A stretch of 20,619 nt of DNA from CAZAEL01 sp964484135 (GTDB taxonomy: Bacteria; Elusimicrobiota; Elusimicrobia; FEN-1173), in assembly GCA_964484135.1 (NCBI GenBank), contig CAZAEL010000041.1:1-20619 (forward strand), read 5' to 3'. The notes beneath the pieces are model-generated. The model did no database searches. It saw only the letters and a list, made by a program, of their open reading frames with translations, and had not been told where the DNA came from. Positions 1 through 6,637 of the stretch are shown here, one piece after another; position 1 is the first letter of the stretch; each line of letters begins with the position of its first letter. The position numbers and the translations under genes are program-made.

Positions 1-702
1 CTTGCCGCCTCCCGCGTCGTTCATCTTTTGTTTCCGCGGTCCTGCGCGGCCTGCCGCAACGACGCCTCCGGCGCCGACGCCTTTCTCTGCCGGTCTTGCG
101 AGGCCGGGATGCCCCGCTGGACGGGCCTCGCCTGCCGGGTATGCGGCGTGCCCCTTCCCGACGGCGGGGAGCGTTGTTTCCATTGCCGGAAGGGGCCCCG
201 CGCCTTCCGCCTCTGCCGCAGCGCCGGGCTCTACGAGGGGGTTCTCAAGACCTGTCTGTGGAAGCTCAAATACGGCGGACGGGCCTATCTGGCCGGGCCG
301 GTGGGGGATTGGATGGCGGAGACGTTTGCGGGGGCGGCCGAATTCGGGGAAGCGGCGAGGCTGGTGCCGGTGCCCCTGCACTTCTGGCGGGAGAGGCGGC
401 GGGGGTACAACCAGGCGGTCTTGCTGGCGGAAAGGCTCTCGCAACGGACCGGCCGGCCGCTCCTGAACGTTTTGTCCCGCCGACGGGCCACCCCTTCCCA
501 GACGGCGTTGGACCGGGAAGAGCGGTTCCGGAACGTGGCGGACGCCTTTCAGACGCGCCGGGGCGCGGACGTCCGCGGGAAGACCCTGCTTTTGGTGGAC
601 GACGTGTGCACCACGGGGGCCACTCTGGAGGCCTGCGCCCGGGCCCTCAAGGCCGCGGGCGCGCGACGGGTGTACGCCCTGACCGCGGCGAGGCAGGTTT
701 AA
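1..702 (+). CDS. comF: ComF-family phosphoribosyltransferase-like protein, probably 5' truncated by window edge
   Basis: ComF proteins join N-terminal cysteine zinc fingers to a type I phosphoribosyltransferase fold and are linked to DNA uptake in competent bacteria; in many other bacteria the role is unknown. Counting from the TTG at 28, two four-cysteine clusters are visible (C6, C9, C21, C24 and C36, C39, C50, C53). They are followed by the family segment YEGVLKTCLWKLKYGG, the block VPVPLHFWRERRRGYNQA, and a PRPP loop LLLVDDVCTTGATL near residues 188-201. The frame is open to base 1 and the residues before the TTG (VVHLLFPRSCAAC) look like the usual ComF start, so the true start is probably upstream of the window. 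The gene converges on the glycosyltransferase gene; the gap holds a heptamer repeat element. Family assignment is secure; a competence role is inference. Confidence 0.88.
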   Translation, partial: LAASRVVHLLFPRSCAACRNDASGADAFLCRSCEAGMPRWTGLACRVCGVPLPDGGERCFHCRKGPRAFRLCRSAGLYEGVLKTCLWKLKYGGRAYLAGPVGDWMAETFAGAAEFGEAARLVPVPLHFWRERRRGYNQAVLLAERLSQRTGRPLLNVLSRRRATPSQTALDREERFRNVADAFQTRRGADVRGKTLLLVDDVCTTGATLEACARALKAAGARRVYALTAARQV

Positions 703-710
703 AAGAAAAG

Positions 711-810
711 GCGTGCGAAGTTAAAAGTGATAAGTGCGAAGTGAGAGGGAGAGAAAGACGCAAAAAGCCGGGGGGTTGCTATTTGACTTCCCACCTCCCG
801 CTTCTCCCTG
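711..810. repeat. Inverted heptamer-array element, copy 1
   Basis: This fills the gap between the two convergent genes. The left arm is a perfect-period tandem array at 718-745: AAGTTAA, AAGTGAT, AAGTGCG, AAGTGAG. The centre carries a G6 run at 770-775. The right arm at 785-811 is also period 7 (GACTTCC, CACCTCC, CGCTTCT, CCCTGTT), and on the opposite strand reads as AAGT/AAGC/AGGT cores followed by three bases, so the arms are imperfect inverted copies. The element begins 8-15 bases after the comF stop and ends against the stop codon of the minus-strand gene. A second element with the same layout ends the window. It could act as a two-way terminator, but no proper T-run is present. Confidence 0.7.
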
Positions 811-2718
811 TTAAAGCGTCCTTCCGTAAAGTCCGCGGTTTCCCTCTTCCCACCAGAAAGCCAGCGTCGCCCAGGCCCCGAGGACCGCGTCCCGCCATCC
901 GATCTTTTTTCCTTCCTCCAGGGACCGGGGGCGGTAGTGGATGGGATGCTCCCGCAGCGGGACCTCCCGCAGCGCCAATTTGACCGAGATTTCCGCCTCC
1001 ATCTCGAACCCCGTGGACCGGATCTCCAGGGCCTGGAACAGCCTCCGGTCGATCAATTTGTAACAGGTGTAGGTGTCCGTATAACGGCTGCCGCACAAAA
1101 GGTTGAGCCAGGCGGTCATCGCCTTGTTGCCGGCCAGATAGCGCCGGTACAGGGTGGGGTTCGGCGCCAGGAAGCGCGAGCCGTACACGGCGGACAGCCC
1201 TTCCCGGCGCAGGATGTCCAGGAGCGCCGGGTATTCCGCCGGGTCATACTCTCCGTCCGCGTCCTGAATGGCCGCGTATTGGCCGCGGGCCCCGGCCAGC
1301 GCGGTTTTGATGGCCGCCCCCTTGCCCGCGTTCCTCTCGTGGAAGACGATCCGCACGTCCGCCCCCTTGTGGCTCGACAGGATGTCCCGTGTCCCGTCCG
1401 TGGAGCCGTCGTCCACCACCAGGATTTCTTTGTCGAAGGGCAGGGCGCTCAGCCGCTGGAGCGTCTCAAGGATCATTTTCCGTTCGTTGAAGACGGGGAC
1501 GAGGAAGGAAACCAGGGGGGAAGGGGCCTGCCGGGTGTCGCTGACCGGGAAGACGGGCGGCGCGGAACGCCGCCGGTGCCGGATCCAGAGCCGGGACAGC
1601 TCCGCCAGCCCGGCGAAGGCGATGAGGCCCGTCAGGGGCGCCAAGGGCACCACGTAGCGGTAGGACCAGTAGATGTGCTTGAAGAAAGCGAAGGGCAGGA
1701 CGAAACAGACCAGCAGGTACAACAGGAGCCGGCCGTCCCGCCGGCGCAGAAGGAGGAAGGACCCGAAAAGATACCCGGGGAGGAGCAGGGCGTAGAGGGG
1801 CCAGGCCGTGTTCTTGGCGAAGTAGCGCGTGGTCGCGGTGCCCCAGAGCAGGCCGACCACCCCTTCCGCGGTGTGGAAGGCGGCTTCCGCCGGGCGGTGG
1901 AGCTTGAACATCATCTCCCAGGCGGTGACGTCGGGCGGGGCGAAGGCGTTCAAGGCGACCTCGTCCTTGGTCGGGAACCCGGGCCGACCCCCGAACTCGA
2001 TGTTCCGGAAGTTCCGGGCCAGGTAATTGCTGCTGTAGAAAAGGTCCCCGTGCGCCCGGCGGTTGTTCCAGAGGTGCGGCGCGGCCGCGAGGCCCAGGAC
2101 GGCGCAAAGGGCCGCGGCTTTCCACAGCGGCCATCTCCGGACCCGGAACCAGGGGAAAAGGATGAGCGCGGCCATGGGAAGGAACGTGACCTTCAGGAGG
2201 GTCAGGACCGCCAGCAGACCGGCCAGGAGCCACCAGCGGCGCGGCGGCAGGTCCTCCTGGAAGAGGACCCACGCCGTCCCCATGAAGAGGACGCCTTCCC
2301 AGGCGTTCCGCAGCCCGTTCAGGTCGTTCTCGATCTGGGACCAGTTGACGGCGAGGAGGAAACAGGCCCCCAGCGCGACGGGGGGAGAAAAGAGCCGCCG
2401 CCCGAAACGGTGGGTCAGGAAGAAAAGCGCGATGTAGAGGACGATGCCCGCGGCCCGCAGGACGGCGAAAATGGACGCGGGATCCGCGGTGAGCGCCTGG
2501 AGGGAGCGGCAGATCCAGACGAACAGCGGCTCGCGGAATCCGGTGTCAAAGGCGTGCCGCATCCCCGAGGCGATGGACAGGTAGCCCCACAGGTCCGGCG
2601 GCAGGGGGGCGTCCCGGGTGAGGGCCAGGGCGGCCAGGCGGAGGCAGATCCCCAGCCCGAGGAAGGTCCAGAAAAGCGGGGGGTGGGACGCTTCCCGTCC
2701 GGGGCGTTCCTCCGTCAT
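811..2718 (-). CDS. GT-C-like membrane glycosyltransferase fused to C-terminal GT2 (polyprenyl-phosphate sugar synthase-like) domain
   Basis: The 635-residue protein has two parts. Residues ~14-390 are strongly hydrophobic with about ten membrane helices and resemble ArnT/PMT-like (GT39/GT83) lipid-linked sugar transferases, with an acidic motif in the first loop (DAPLPPDLWGY). Residues ~400-635 form a cytoplasmic GT2 domain of the dolichyl-phosphate-mannose-synthase type: VSFLVPVFNE, VVDDGSTDG near 435, the DAD metal motif near 484, YGSRFL, and the closing IHYRPRSLEEGKKIGW. The start is ATG at 2718, which overlaps the upstream stop as ATGA and implies translational coupling; the frame is open further upstream but that part only shadows the neighbouring gene. 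By inference the GT2 half charges a polyprenyl carrier and the membrane half transfers the sugar outside the membrane. Acceptor and sugar are unknown. Confidence 0.85.
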   Translation of the reverse strand: MTEERPGREASHPPLFWTFLGLGICLRLAALALTRDAPLPPDLWGYLSIASGMRHAFDTGFREPLFVWICRSLQALTADPASIFAVLRAAGIVLYIALFFLTHRFGRRLFSPPVALGACFLLAVNWSQIENDLNGLRNAWEGVLFMGTAWVLFQEDLPPRRWWLLAGLLAVLTLLKVTFLPMAALILFPWFRVRRWPLWKAAALCAVLGLAAAPHLWNNRRAHGDLFYSSNYLARNFRNIEFGGRPGFPTKDEVALNAFAPPDVTAWEMMFKLHRPAEAAFHTAEGVVGLLWGTATTRYFAKNTAWPLYALLLPGYLFGSFLLLRRRDGRLLLYLLVCFVLPFAFFKHIYWSYRYVVPLAPLTGLIAFAGLAELSRLWIRHRRRSAPPVFPVSDTRQAPSPLVSFLVPVFNERKMILETLQRLSALPFDKEILVVDDGSTDGTRDILSSHKGADVRIVFHERNAGKGAAIKTALAGARGQYAAIQDADGEYDPAEYPALLDILRREGLSAVYGSRFLAPNPTLYRRYLAGNKAMTAWLNLLCGSRYTDTYTCYKLIDRRLFQALEIRSTGFEMEAEISVKLALREVPLREHPIHYRPRSLEEGKKIGWRDAVLGAWATLAFWWEEGNRGLYGRTL

Positions 2719-4148
2719 CGGGAAGGCCCCGGCGGAGAGGCCGAGGTCCCCGGTTTGCGGGCGACGACCAGGAGGGAGAGCCCGAAGGGCGGCGAAAGCC
2801 GGGTGAAGAACCGCACCAGGAACGTCAGGCGGTCGAAGAGGACGAGCTGGAGGTTGGGGATGATTTTCCGGCGCAGGAGGCGGCCGTTGACGAACCATCC
2901 GGGAACGGCGACGGGGTTGACGTGGCCGGACCGGACCACCTCGAGCCCGGCGCCCGCGGCGAGGGCCTCGAACTCCTTCCGCTCATACCGCCGGAAATGC
3001 CCGAGGTTCCGGTCCATGGAGCCGTAGAGCCAGCGGTGGGCGGGGACCAGCAGGACGGCCTGCCCCCCCGGGCGGAGGAACTTCGCGATGTTCGCCACGG
3101 CGGCGCGGTCGTCCCGGATGTGTTCGATGACGTTGAAACAGATCACGGTGTCGAAGGTCCCCCAGAAGCGGCCGAACTCCGCCCCCGGGTTGACGATGTC
3201 CAGGGGCATGACCTCGATGCCTTCCCAACCCTCGAAGCGGCGCCGCAGGATCTGCAGGTAGTCCGGGTCCGTTTCGGTGAGCAGCAGCCGGTCCCGGTCC
3301 AGGAGGAATTGGGAGATGTTGCCCACCCCGGCCCCGATCTCGACCACGCTTTTCCCGAAATGGCGGCGGCACAGCTCGTAGATATAGGTGTTGTACCGGG
3401 ACGCCTTGGACATGATCCGGAGCGTGCGTTCGCCCACGGCCAGTTCGCCCAAATCGCCGAAGAACAGGGTGTGCAGGATGCGCCAGAGGGCGATCAGGGT
3501 GTCCGAGAAACCGATCTTTTTTCCCTCGGAGTAGGTGCGCCCCTGGTACCGCACCGGCACCTCGTGGATGCGGCAGCCGAGCTTGGCCAGCTTGATGGTG
3601 ATCTCCGGCTCGAAATCGAACCCTTGCGATTGGATCGGGATCTTCTTGATGACGGAGGCGCGGAAGGCCTTGTACCCCGTCCAGACGTCGCTCATGTTCA
3701 GGTTGGTGAAGACGTTGCAGGCCAGCGTGAGGAGGCGGTTGGCCAGCATGTGCCAGAAGAGGAGGACGTTGTGCTGGGACCCCAGGAAGCGGGAACCGAA
3801 CACCACGTCGGCGGCCCCCCGTTCAATCGGCTGGACCAGCGCCGGGTAGTCCTGCGGGTCGTATTCCAGGTCCGCGTCCTGGACGATGACGATGTCCCCG
3901 GTGGCGGCCGCGAAGCCGTCCCGCAGGGCGGCGCCTTTCCCCCGGTTGCGTTCCTTGAAGATGGTCCGTATCCGGGCCCTGCCCTTGTGCGCCTCCGCGG
4001 CGCGGCGGATCAGCTCCGGGCTGCGGTCCGTGGAACCGTCGTCCACCACCACCAGCTCGTCCACGACGGGGGACGCCAGGACGCGCCGCAGGATTTCACG
4101 GACGGTCCAGCATTCGTTGTACACGGGCATGACGACGGAAACGGTCAC
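2715..4148 (-). CDS. GT2 glycosyltransferase fused to class I SAM-dependent methyltransferase
   Basis: The 477-residue protein begins with a GT2 domain (residues 1-~240): VSVVMPVYNE, VVDDGSTD at 34-41, DAD at 91-93, VFGSRFLG, the TGYKAFR segment near 157, and YQGRTYSEGKKIGFSD, all typical of polyprenyl-phosphate mannose/glucose synthase-like enzymes. Residues ~245-470 form a class I methyltransferase: motif I EIGAGVGNIS at 270-279, acidic residues in TETDPDYLQ, DTVICFNVIEHI at 333-344 and LRPGG at 358-362. The start is GTG at 4148, supported by the GT2 first strand starting immediately after it, although no convincing ribosome-binding site is visible. It shares ATGA with the downstream gene. 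No membrane anchor is evident apart from a weakly hydrophobic C-terminal stretch. It probably contributes to envelope glycan or lipid-linked sugar synthesis; the methyl acceptor is unknown. Confidence 0.88.
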   Translation of the reverse strand: MTVSVVMPVYNECWTVREILRRVLASPVVDELVVVDDGSTDRSPELIRRAAEAHKGRARIRTIFKERNRGKGAALRDGFAAATGDIVIVQDADLEYDPQDYPALVQPIERGAADVVFGSRFLGSQHNVLLFWHMLANRLLTLACNVFTNLNMSDVWTGYKAFRASVIKKIPIQSQGFDFEPEITIKLAKLGCRIHEVPVRYQGRTYSEGKKIGFSDTLIALWRILHTLFFGDLGELAVGERTLRIMSKASRYNTYIYELCRRHFGKSVVEIGAGVGNISQFLLDRDRLLLTETDPDYLQILRRRFEGWEGIEVMPLDIVNPGAEFGRFWGTFDTVICFNVIEHIRDDRAAVANIAKFLRPGGQAVLLVPAHRWLYGSMDRNLGHFRRYERKEFEALAAGAGLEVVRSGHVNPVAVPGWFVNGRLLRRKIIPNLQLVLFDRLTFLVRFFTRLSPPFGLSLLVVARKPGTSASPPGPSR

Positions 4149-4211
4149 GGGGGTCCGGTTCGGGCGCTTTTTCGAAGAGGCGCGAAGGTCAGCGGGAAGG
4201 GATCAAGGGAA

Positions 4212-4318
4212 TTATGCAAAACGTGCGCGGGGCGGGACTTGAACCCGCAAGGGTTTCCCCATACGCCCCTCAAACGTACGCGTCTGCCAGTTTCGCCACC
4301 CGCGCACGTTTTGCATAA
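4212..4318. repeat. 20-bp perfect inverted repeat enclosing tRNA-Leu
   Basis: Bases 4212-4231 are the exact reverse complement of 4299-4318. Seven of the 20 pairs are the tRNA acceptor stem. The other 13 (TTATGCAAAACGT outside the 5' end, its complement outside the 3' end) lie in the precursor leader and trailer and include a pair between position -1 and the discriminator base. The pairing stops on both sides at a T-T mismatch. There is no T-run after it on the minus strand, so it is not a standard intrinsic terminator. Confidence 0.9.
4224..4305 (-). tRNA. tRNA-Leu (anticodon GAG)
   Basis: The minus strand folds as a class II tRNA: 7-bp acceptor GCGCGGG/CCCGCGC, D-arm GCG...CGC with a TGGCAGA loop, anticodon stem TACGT/GCGTA with loop TTGAGGG giving anticodon GAG, a 13-base variable region able to pair GGG with CCC, and a T-arm GCGGG TTCAAGT CCCGC. 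The discriminator is A and CCA is not encoded. It starts 16 bases after the secG stop, with no separate promoter visible between them, so it is probably processed from the pgk-secG transcript. The placement next to secG matches leuU (also tRNA-Leu GAG) of Escherichia coli. Confidence 0.95.
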
Positions 4319-4321
4319 AAA

Positions 4322-4708
4322 TTATTGGGTGCCGGGCGGCGGGGGCGGCGGCTGGGGGAGGGCCGGCGGTTGGGCCGGCTGGGCCCCCGGCGGCAGCCCC
4401 GGCAGCGGCCGGTTGGGATCGATGGGCACGGGCACGCCCTGGGTCCAGGGGCCCCGGGTCACGGTGCGGAGGCCGCGGCGGACCCCCAGATAGGTGAGCA
4501 TCAACGTGGTGATGAAAAAGGCCACGGCGAAGCCGGTGGTGAGCTTGCGGATGAAGAGGGAGCCGGTGGGCGCGGAAAAGAGGGCGTCCCCGCCGCCCCC
4601 GCCGCCGAACACGTTGGAGAGCCCGGCGCCTTTGCCCGACTGGATCAGCACCACCAGGATCACCAGCAGGCAGACGAGGATGTGGAAAGCCAGAAGGACG
4701 GTGTACAT
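4322..4708 (-). CDS. secG: Preprotein translocase subunit SecG
   Basis: SecG is the small two-helix partner of the SecYEG protein-export channel in the cytoplasmic membrane. The 128-residue product has a first helix at about residues 3-22, the hallmark loop LIQSGKGAGLSNVFGGGGGG and a second helix near 55-75 (TTGFAVAFFITTLMLTYLG). After residue ~85 the tail is proline-rich (QPPALPQPPPPPPGTQ), longer than in E. coli SecG (110 residues) and probably disordered. The start is ATG at 4708, nine bases after the pgk stop, so the two genes are almost certainly one operon. tpiA, often found between pgk and secG in other bacteria, is missing here. Confidence 0.95.
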   Translation of the reverse strand: MYTVLLAFHILVCLLVILVVLIQSGKGAGLSNVFGGGGGGDALFSAPTGSLFIRKLTTGFAVAFFITTLMLTYLGVRRGLRTVTRGPWTQGVPVPIDPNRPLPGLPPGAQPAQPPALPQPPPPPPGTQ

Positions 4709-4717
4709 GGTCCGGGC

Positions 4718-5905
4718 CTAGGCCAGCGCGGACACGCCGGGGAGGTCCTTGCCTTCCAGGAACTCCAGGGAGGCGCCGCCGCCCGTGGAAATGTGGGTGA
4801 TCTTGTCCGCCACGCCCATGGCCTGCACCGCGGCCACGCTGTCGCCGCCGCCCACCACCACGGTGGCGCCCCGCGCCGCGGCCTCGGCCGCCAGTTTGGC
4901 CACCTCGCGGGTTCCGTGGGCGTACCGGTCCACCTCGAAGATGCCCATGGGGCCGTTCCAGAACACGGTTTTGGCCGCGCCCAGGGGCGGGGCCAGCCGC
5001 TGGATGGTCTTGGGGCCGATGTCCACGCCCAGGGACGCGGGGGGGATGTTCTGGTCGTCCGTATACCGGGCCGAGGCGGTGTCCTCCACCTTCGAGACCA
5101 CCATGTGGTCCCGCGGCAGGAGCACGTTCACGCCTTTTTTCTGGGCCTTGTCCAGGAGGGACTTGGCCAGGTCCGTCTTGTCCTTTTCCACCAGGGAATT
5201 GCCGGTGGACACGCCCAGCGCCGTGAGGAAGGTGTACGCCATGGCGCCGCCGATGGCCAGGGTGTCCACCTTGTCCAAAAGTTTTTCCAGCACCTCGATC
5301 TTGTCGGACACCTTGGCGCCGCCCACCAGGGCCACGAAGGGCTTGGCCGGGTTTTCCCGGAGGCGGCCCAGGAAATCCAGTTCTTTGAGGAGCAGGAGAC
5401 CCGCGGCATGGGGCAGCAGCTTGGCCACGCCCGCGGTGCTGGCGTGGGCCCGGTGCACCGCGCCGAAGGCGTCCTGCACGAAGAGCTCGCCCAGGGAGGC
5501 CAGGGCCTTGGCGAAGGCCGGGTCGTTCTTTTCCTCCTCCGCGTGGAACCGGAGGTTTTCCAGGAGCAGGACTTCGCCGTCCTTCAAATTCTTGGCCGCG
5601 TTCTCCGCCGGCGCGCCCACGCAGTCCGGGGCGAAGGCCACGGGTTTCTTGAGCATCTGGCCCAGGTGCTGGGCCACGGGCGCCAGGCTGTACTTGGGGT
5701 TGGGCTGGCCCTTGGGCCGGCCCAAATGGGACATGAGGATCACTCTGGCCTTCTGGTCCAGGAGGTGCTTCAGGGTGGGGAGGGAGGCCCGGATCCGGGT
5801 ATCGTCCGTGACCGCCCCTTTTTCCATGGGAACGTTGTAGTCCACCCGCACCAGGACCCGTTTCCCCTGAACGGACAGGCTTTGAAGGGGTTTGATGGCA
5901 ACCAT
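4718..5905 (-). CDS. pgk: Phosphoglycerate kinase
   Basis: Phosphoglycerate kinase interconverts 1,3-bisphosphoglycerate plus ADP and 3-phosphoglycerate plus ATP in glycolysis and gluconeogenesis in the cytosol. The 395-residue length is typical for bacteria. Visible signatures are the N-terminal block KRVLVRVDYNVPM, the substrate arginine region TRIRASLPTL, ILMSHLGRPKG, the segment LVGGAKVSDKIEVLEKLL, and the C-terminal GGGDSVAAVQ and HISTGGGASLEFLEGKDLPGV blocks. Start ATG at 5905 is preceded by a good ribosome-binding site (AAGGAGATCCC before ATG). It is the first gene of the minus-strand unit pgk-secG-tRNA-Leu, divergent from the suf operon. Confidence 0.97.
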   Translation of the reverse strand: MVAIKPLQSLSVQGKRVLVRVDYNVPMEKGAVTDDTRIRASLPTLKHLLDQKARVILMSHLGRPKGQPNPKYSLAPVAQHLGQMLKKPVAFAPDCVGAPAENAAKNLKDGEVLLLENLRFHAEEEKNDPAFAKALASLGELFVQDAFGAVHRAHASTAGVAKLLPHAAGLLLLKELDFLGRLRENPAKPFVALVGGAKVSDKIEVLEKLLDKVDTLAIGGAMAYTFLTALGVSTGNSLVEKDKTDLAKSLLDKAQKKGVNVLLPRDHMVVSKVEDTASARYTDDQNIPPASLGVDIGPKTIQRLAPPLGAAKTVFWNGPMGIFEVDRYAHGTREVAKLAAEAAARGATVVVGGGDSVAAVQAMGVADKITHISTGGGASLEFLEGKDLPGVSALA

Positions 5906-5942
5906 GGGATCTCCTTAAAAAGGGTTTGTGGGAAGCCCCTAT

Positions 5943-5974
5943 GGTATAAATAATTCCCGGCCGTGTAAAGACAA
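5943..5974 (-). promoter_or_regulatory. Possible pgk promoter
   Basis: On the minus strand TTTACA (5964-5969) lies 15 bases from TATACC (5943-5948); an overlapping TTTATA and a TTGTCT at 5969-5974 give alternatives. Spacing is not ideal, so only the location upstream of pgk supports it. The transcript start would be about 30 bases before the pgk start codon. Confidence 0.35.
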
Positions 5975-5996
5975 AAGGATTCTTTCGCGGGCCGAA

Positions 5997-6070
5997 ACTT
6001 GACAAAAAAGTCATATATCGGTATACTTGACAAAAGCGGGGAGGTTCCCGCAGGGGAATACATGACAAAT
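5997..6070 (+). promoter_or_regulatory. Putative Rrf2/IscR-type operator: three ACWTGACAAAW repeats
   Basis: ACTTGACAAAA occurs at 5997-6007 and 6025-6035 and the variant ACATGACAAAT at 6060-6070. The first overlaps the -35 box and also forms TGAC-N6-GTCA (6000-6013); the second covers the end of the -10 box and the expected start point. Placement over a promoter directly upstream of an rrf2 gene is what autoregulation would need. Binding is inferred, not shown. Confidence 0.55.
5999..6027 (+). promoter_or_regulatory. Strong sigma70-type promoter for the suf operon
   Basis: A consensus -35 TTGACA (5999-6004) is followed by exactly 17 bases and a near-consensus -10 TATACT (6022-6027). Transcription would start near 6034, about 80 bases before the rrf2 start. 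The box is embedded in repeats that look like a repressor operator, so strong activity when derepressed is expected. Confidence 0.8.
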
Positions 6071-6114
6071 CCGGTACACAATCGTTTTTACGTCGTATTT
6101 CAAAGGAGCCTTTG

Positions 6115-6606
6115 ATGAAGATAACCGCCATGCAGGAATACGGGCTGCGGTGCATCCTTCAATTGGCTGCCCATCAAGGGGAAAAACCTCTCACCGTACG
6201 CGAGATCGCCCAGAAGGAACGTTTGACGTCCGTGTACGTGGCCAAGATCCTGGTGACTTTGAGACGATCCGGCTTGGTGCGGAGCGTGCGGGGCGTGAAG
6301 GGCGGGTATTCCCTGAGCCGCCCGGCGCGGGAGATTTCCGTGGGGGGGGTGCTGGCCACCCTGGGCCAGGTGGACCTGGGCAAGGACCTGTGCACCCGGT
6401 TCACCGGCGACGCCGCGGTGTGCACCCACATGGACAACTGCGGCATCCGGCCCGTGTGGGGCGTGCTGACCCAGTACATCTACGGGTTTTTGAACCAGCT
6501 CAACCTGGAGCAACTGGTCCAGGACGAGTCCCGCGTGGCGCAGGAGATCAACCGGCTCCAGAGCCGCGTGGCCCTTCCGCCGCTCACCGTCCCCATCGCC
6601 CTTTAA
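6115..6606 (+). CDS. Rrf2-family transcriptional regulator with three cysteines, probable SUF/Fe-S regulator
   Basis: Rrf2 proteins (IscR, SufR-like, CymR, NsrR) are winged-helix DNA-binding dimers, many of which sense iron-sulfur status through a bound cluster. The product begins MKITAMQEYGLRCILQLA, has a helix-turn-helix at about residues 26-56 (TVREIAQKERLTSVYVAKILVTLRRSGLV) and the family wing RGVKGGYSLSRPA at 59-71. Three cysteines (C93, C103, C109) sit where IscR carries its cluster ligands, although the first spacing (nine residues) is wider than in IscR. ATG at 6115 is chosen over the TTG three bases earlier because AAGGAG at 6103-6108 is six bases before it. It is the first gene of the suf operon, so it probably autoregulates the operon in response to cluster demand. 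Confidence 0.9.
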   Translation: MKITAMQEYGLRCILQLAAHQGEKPLTVREIAQKERLTSVYVAKILVTLRRSGLVRSVRGVKGGYSLSRPAREISVGGVLATLGQVDLGKDLCTRFTGDAAVCTHMDNCGIRPVWGVLTQYIYGFLNQLNLEQLVQDESRVAQEINRLQSRVALPPLTVPIAL

Positions 6607-6637
6607 CACCACAACCGGCATTTTCAGGAGGAATCCC

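Noticed and set aside
937..3027. 696-residue open frame antisense to the glycosyltransferase genes
   Set aside because: Composition is Gly/Pro/Arg/Glu-rich with no domain signals; it is a GC-rich shadow of genes with clear motifs on the other strand.
4212..4318. tRNA-Leu flanking repeat as an integrase attachment site
   Set aside because: Attachment duplications are direct repeats; this one is inverted and closely flanks the tRNA, with no integrase gene nearby.
6036..6051. GCGGG/CCCGC hairpin in the suf leader as a riboswitch or attenuator
   Set aside because: Five pairs only, no competing structure and no T-run; more easily explained by high GC.
4212..6155. 647-residue open frame across pgk, secG and the tRNA
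   Set aside because: Runs through a tRNA and is a frame shadow of pgk and secG; repetitive Pro/Gly/Arg composition and no family match.
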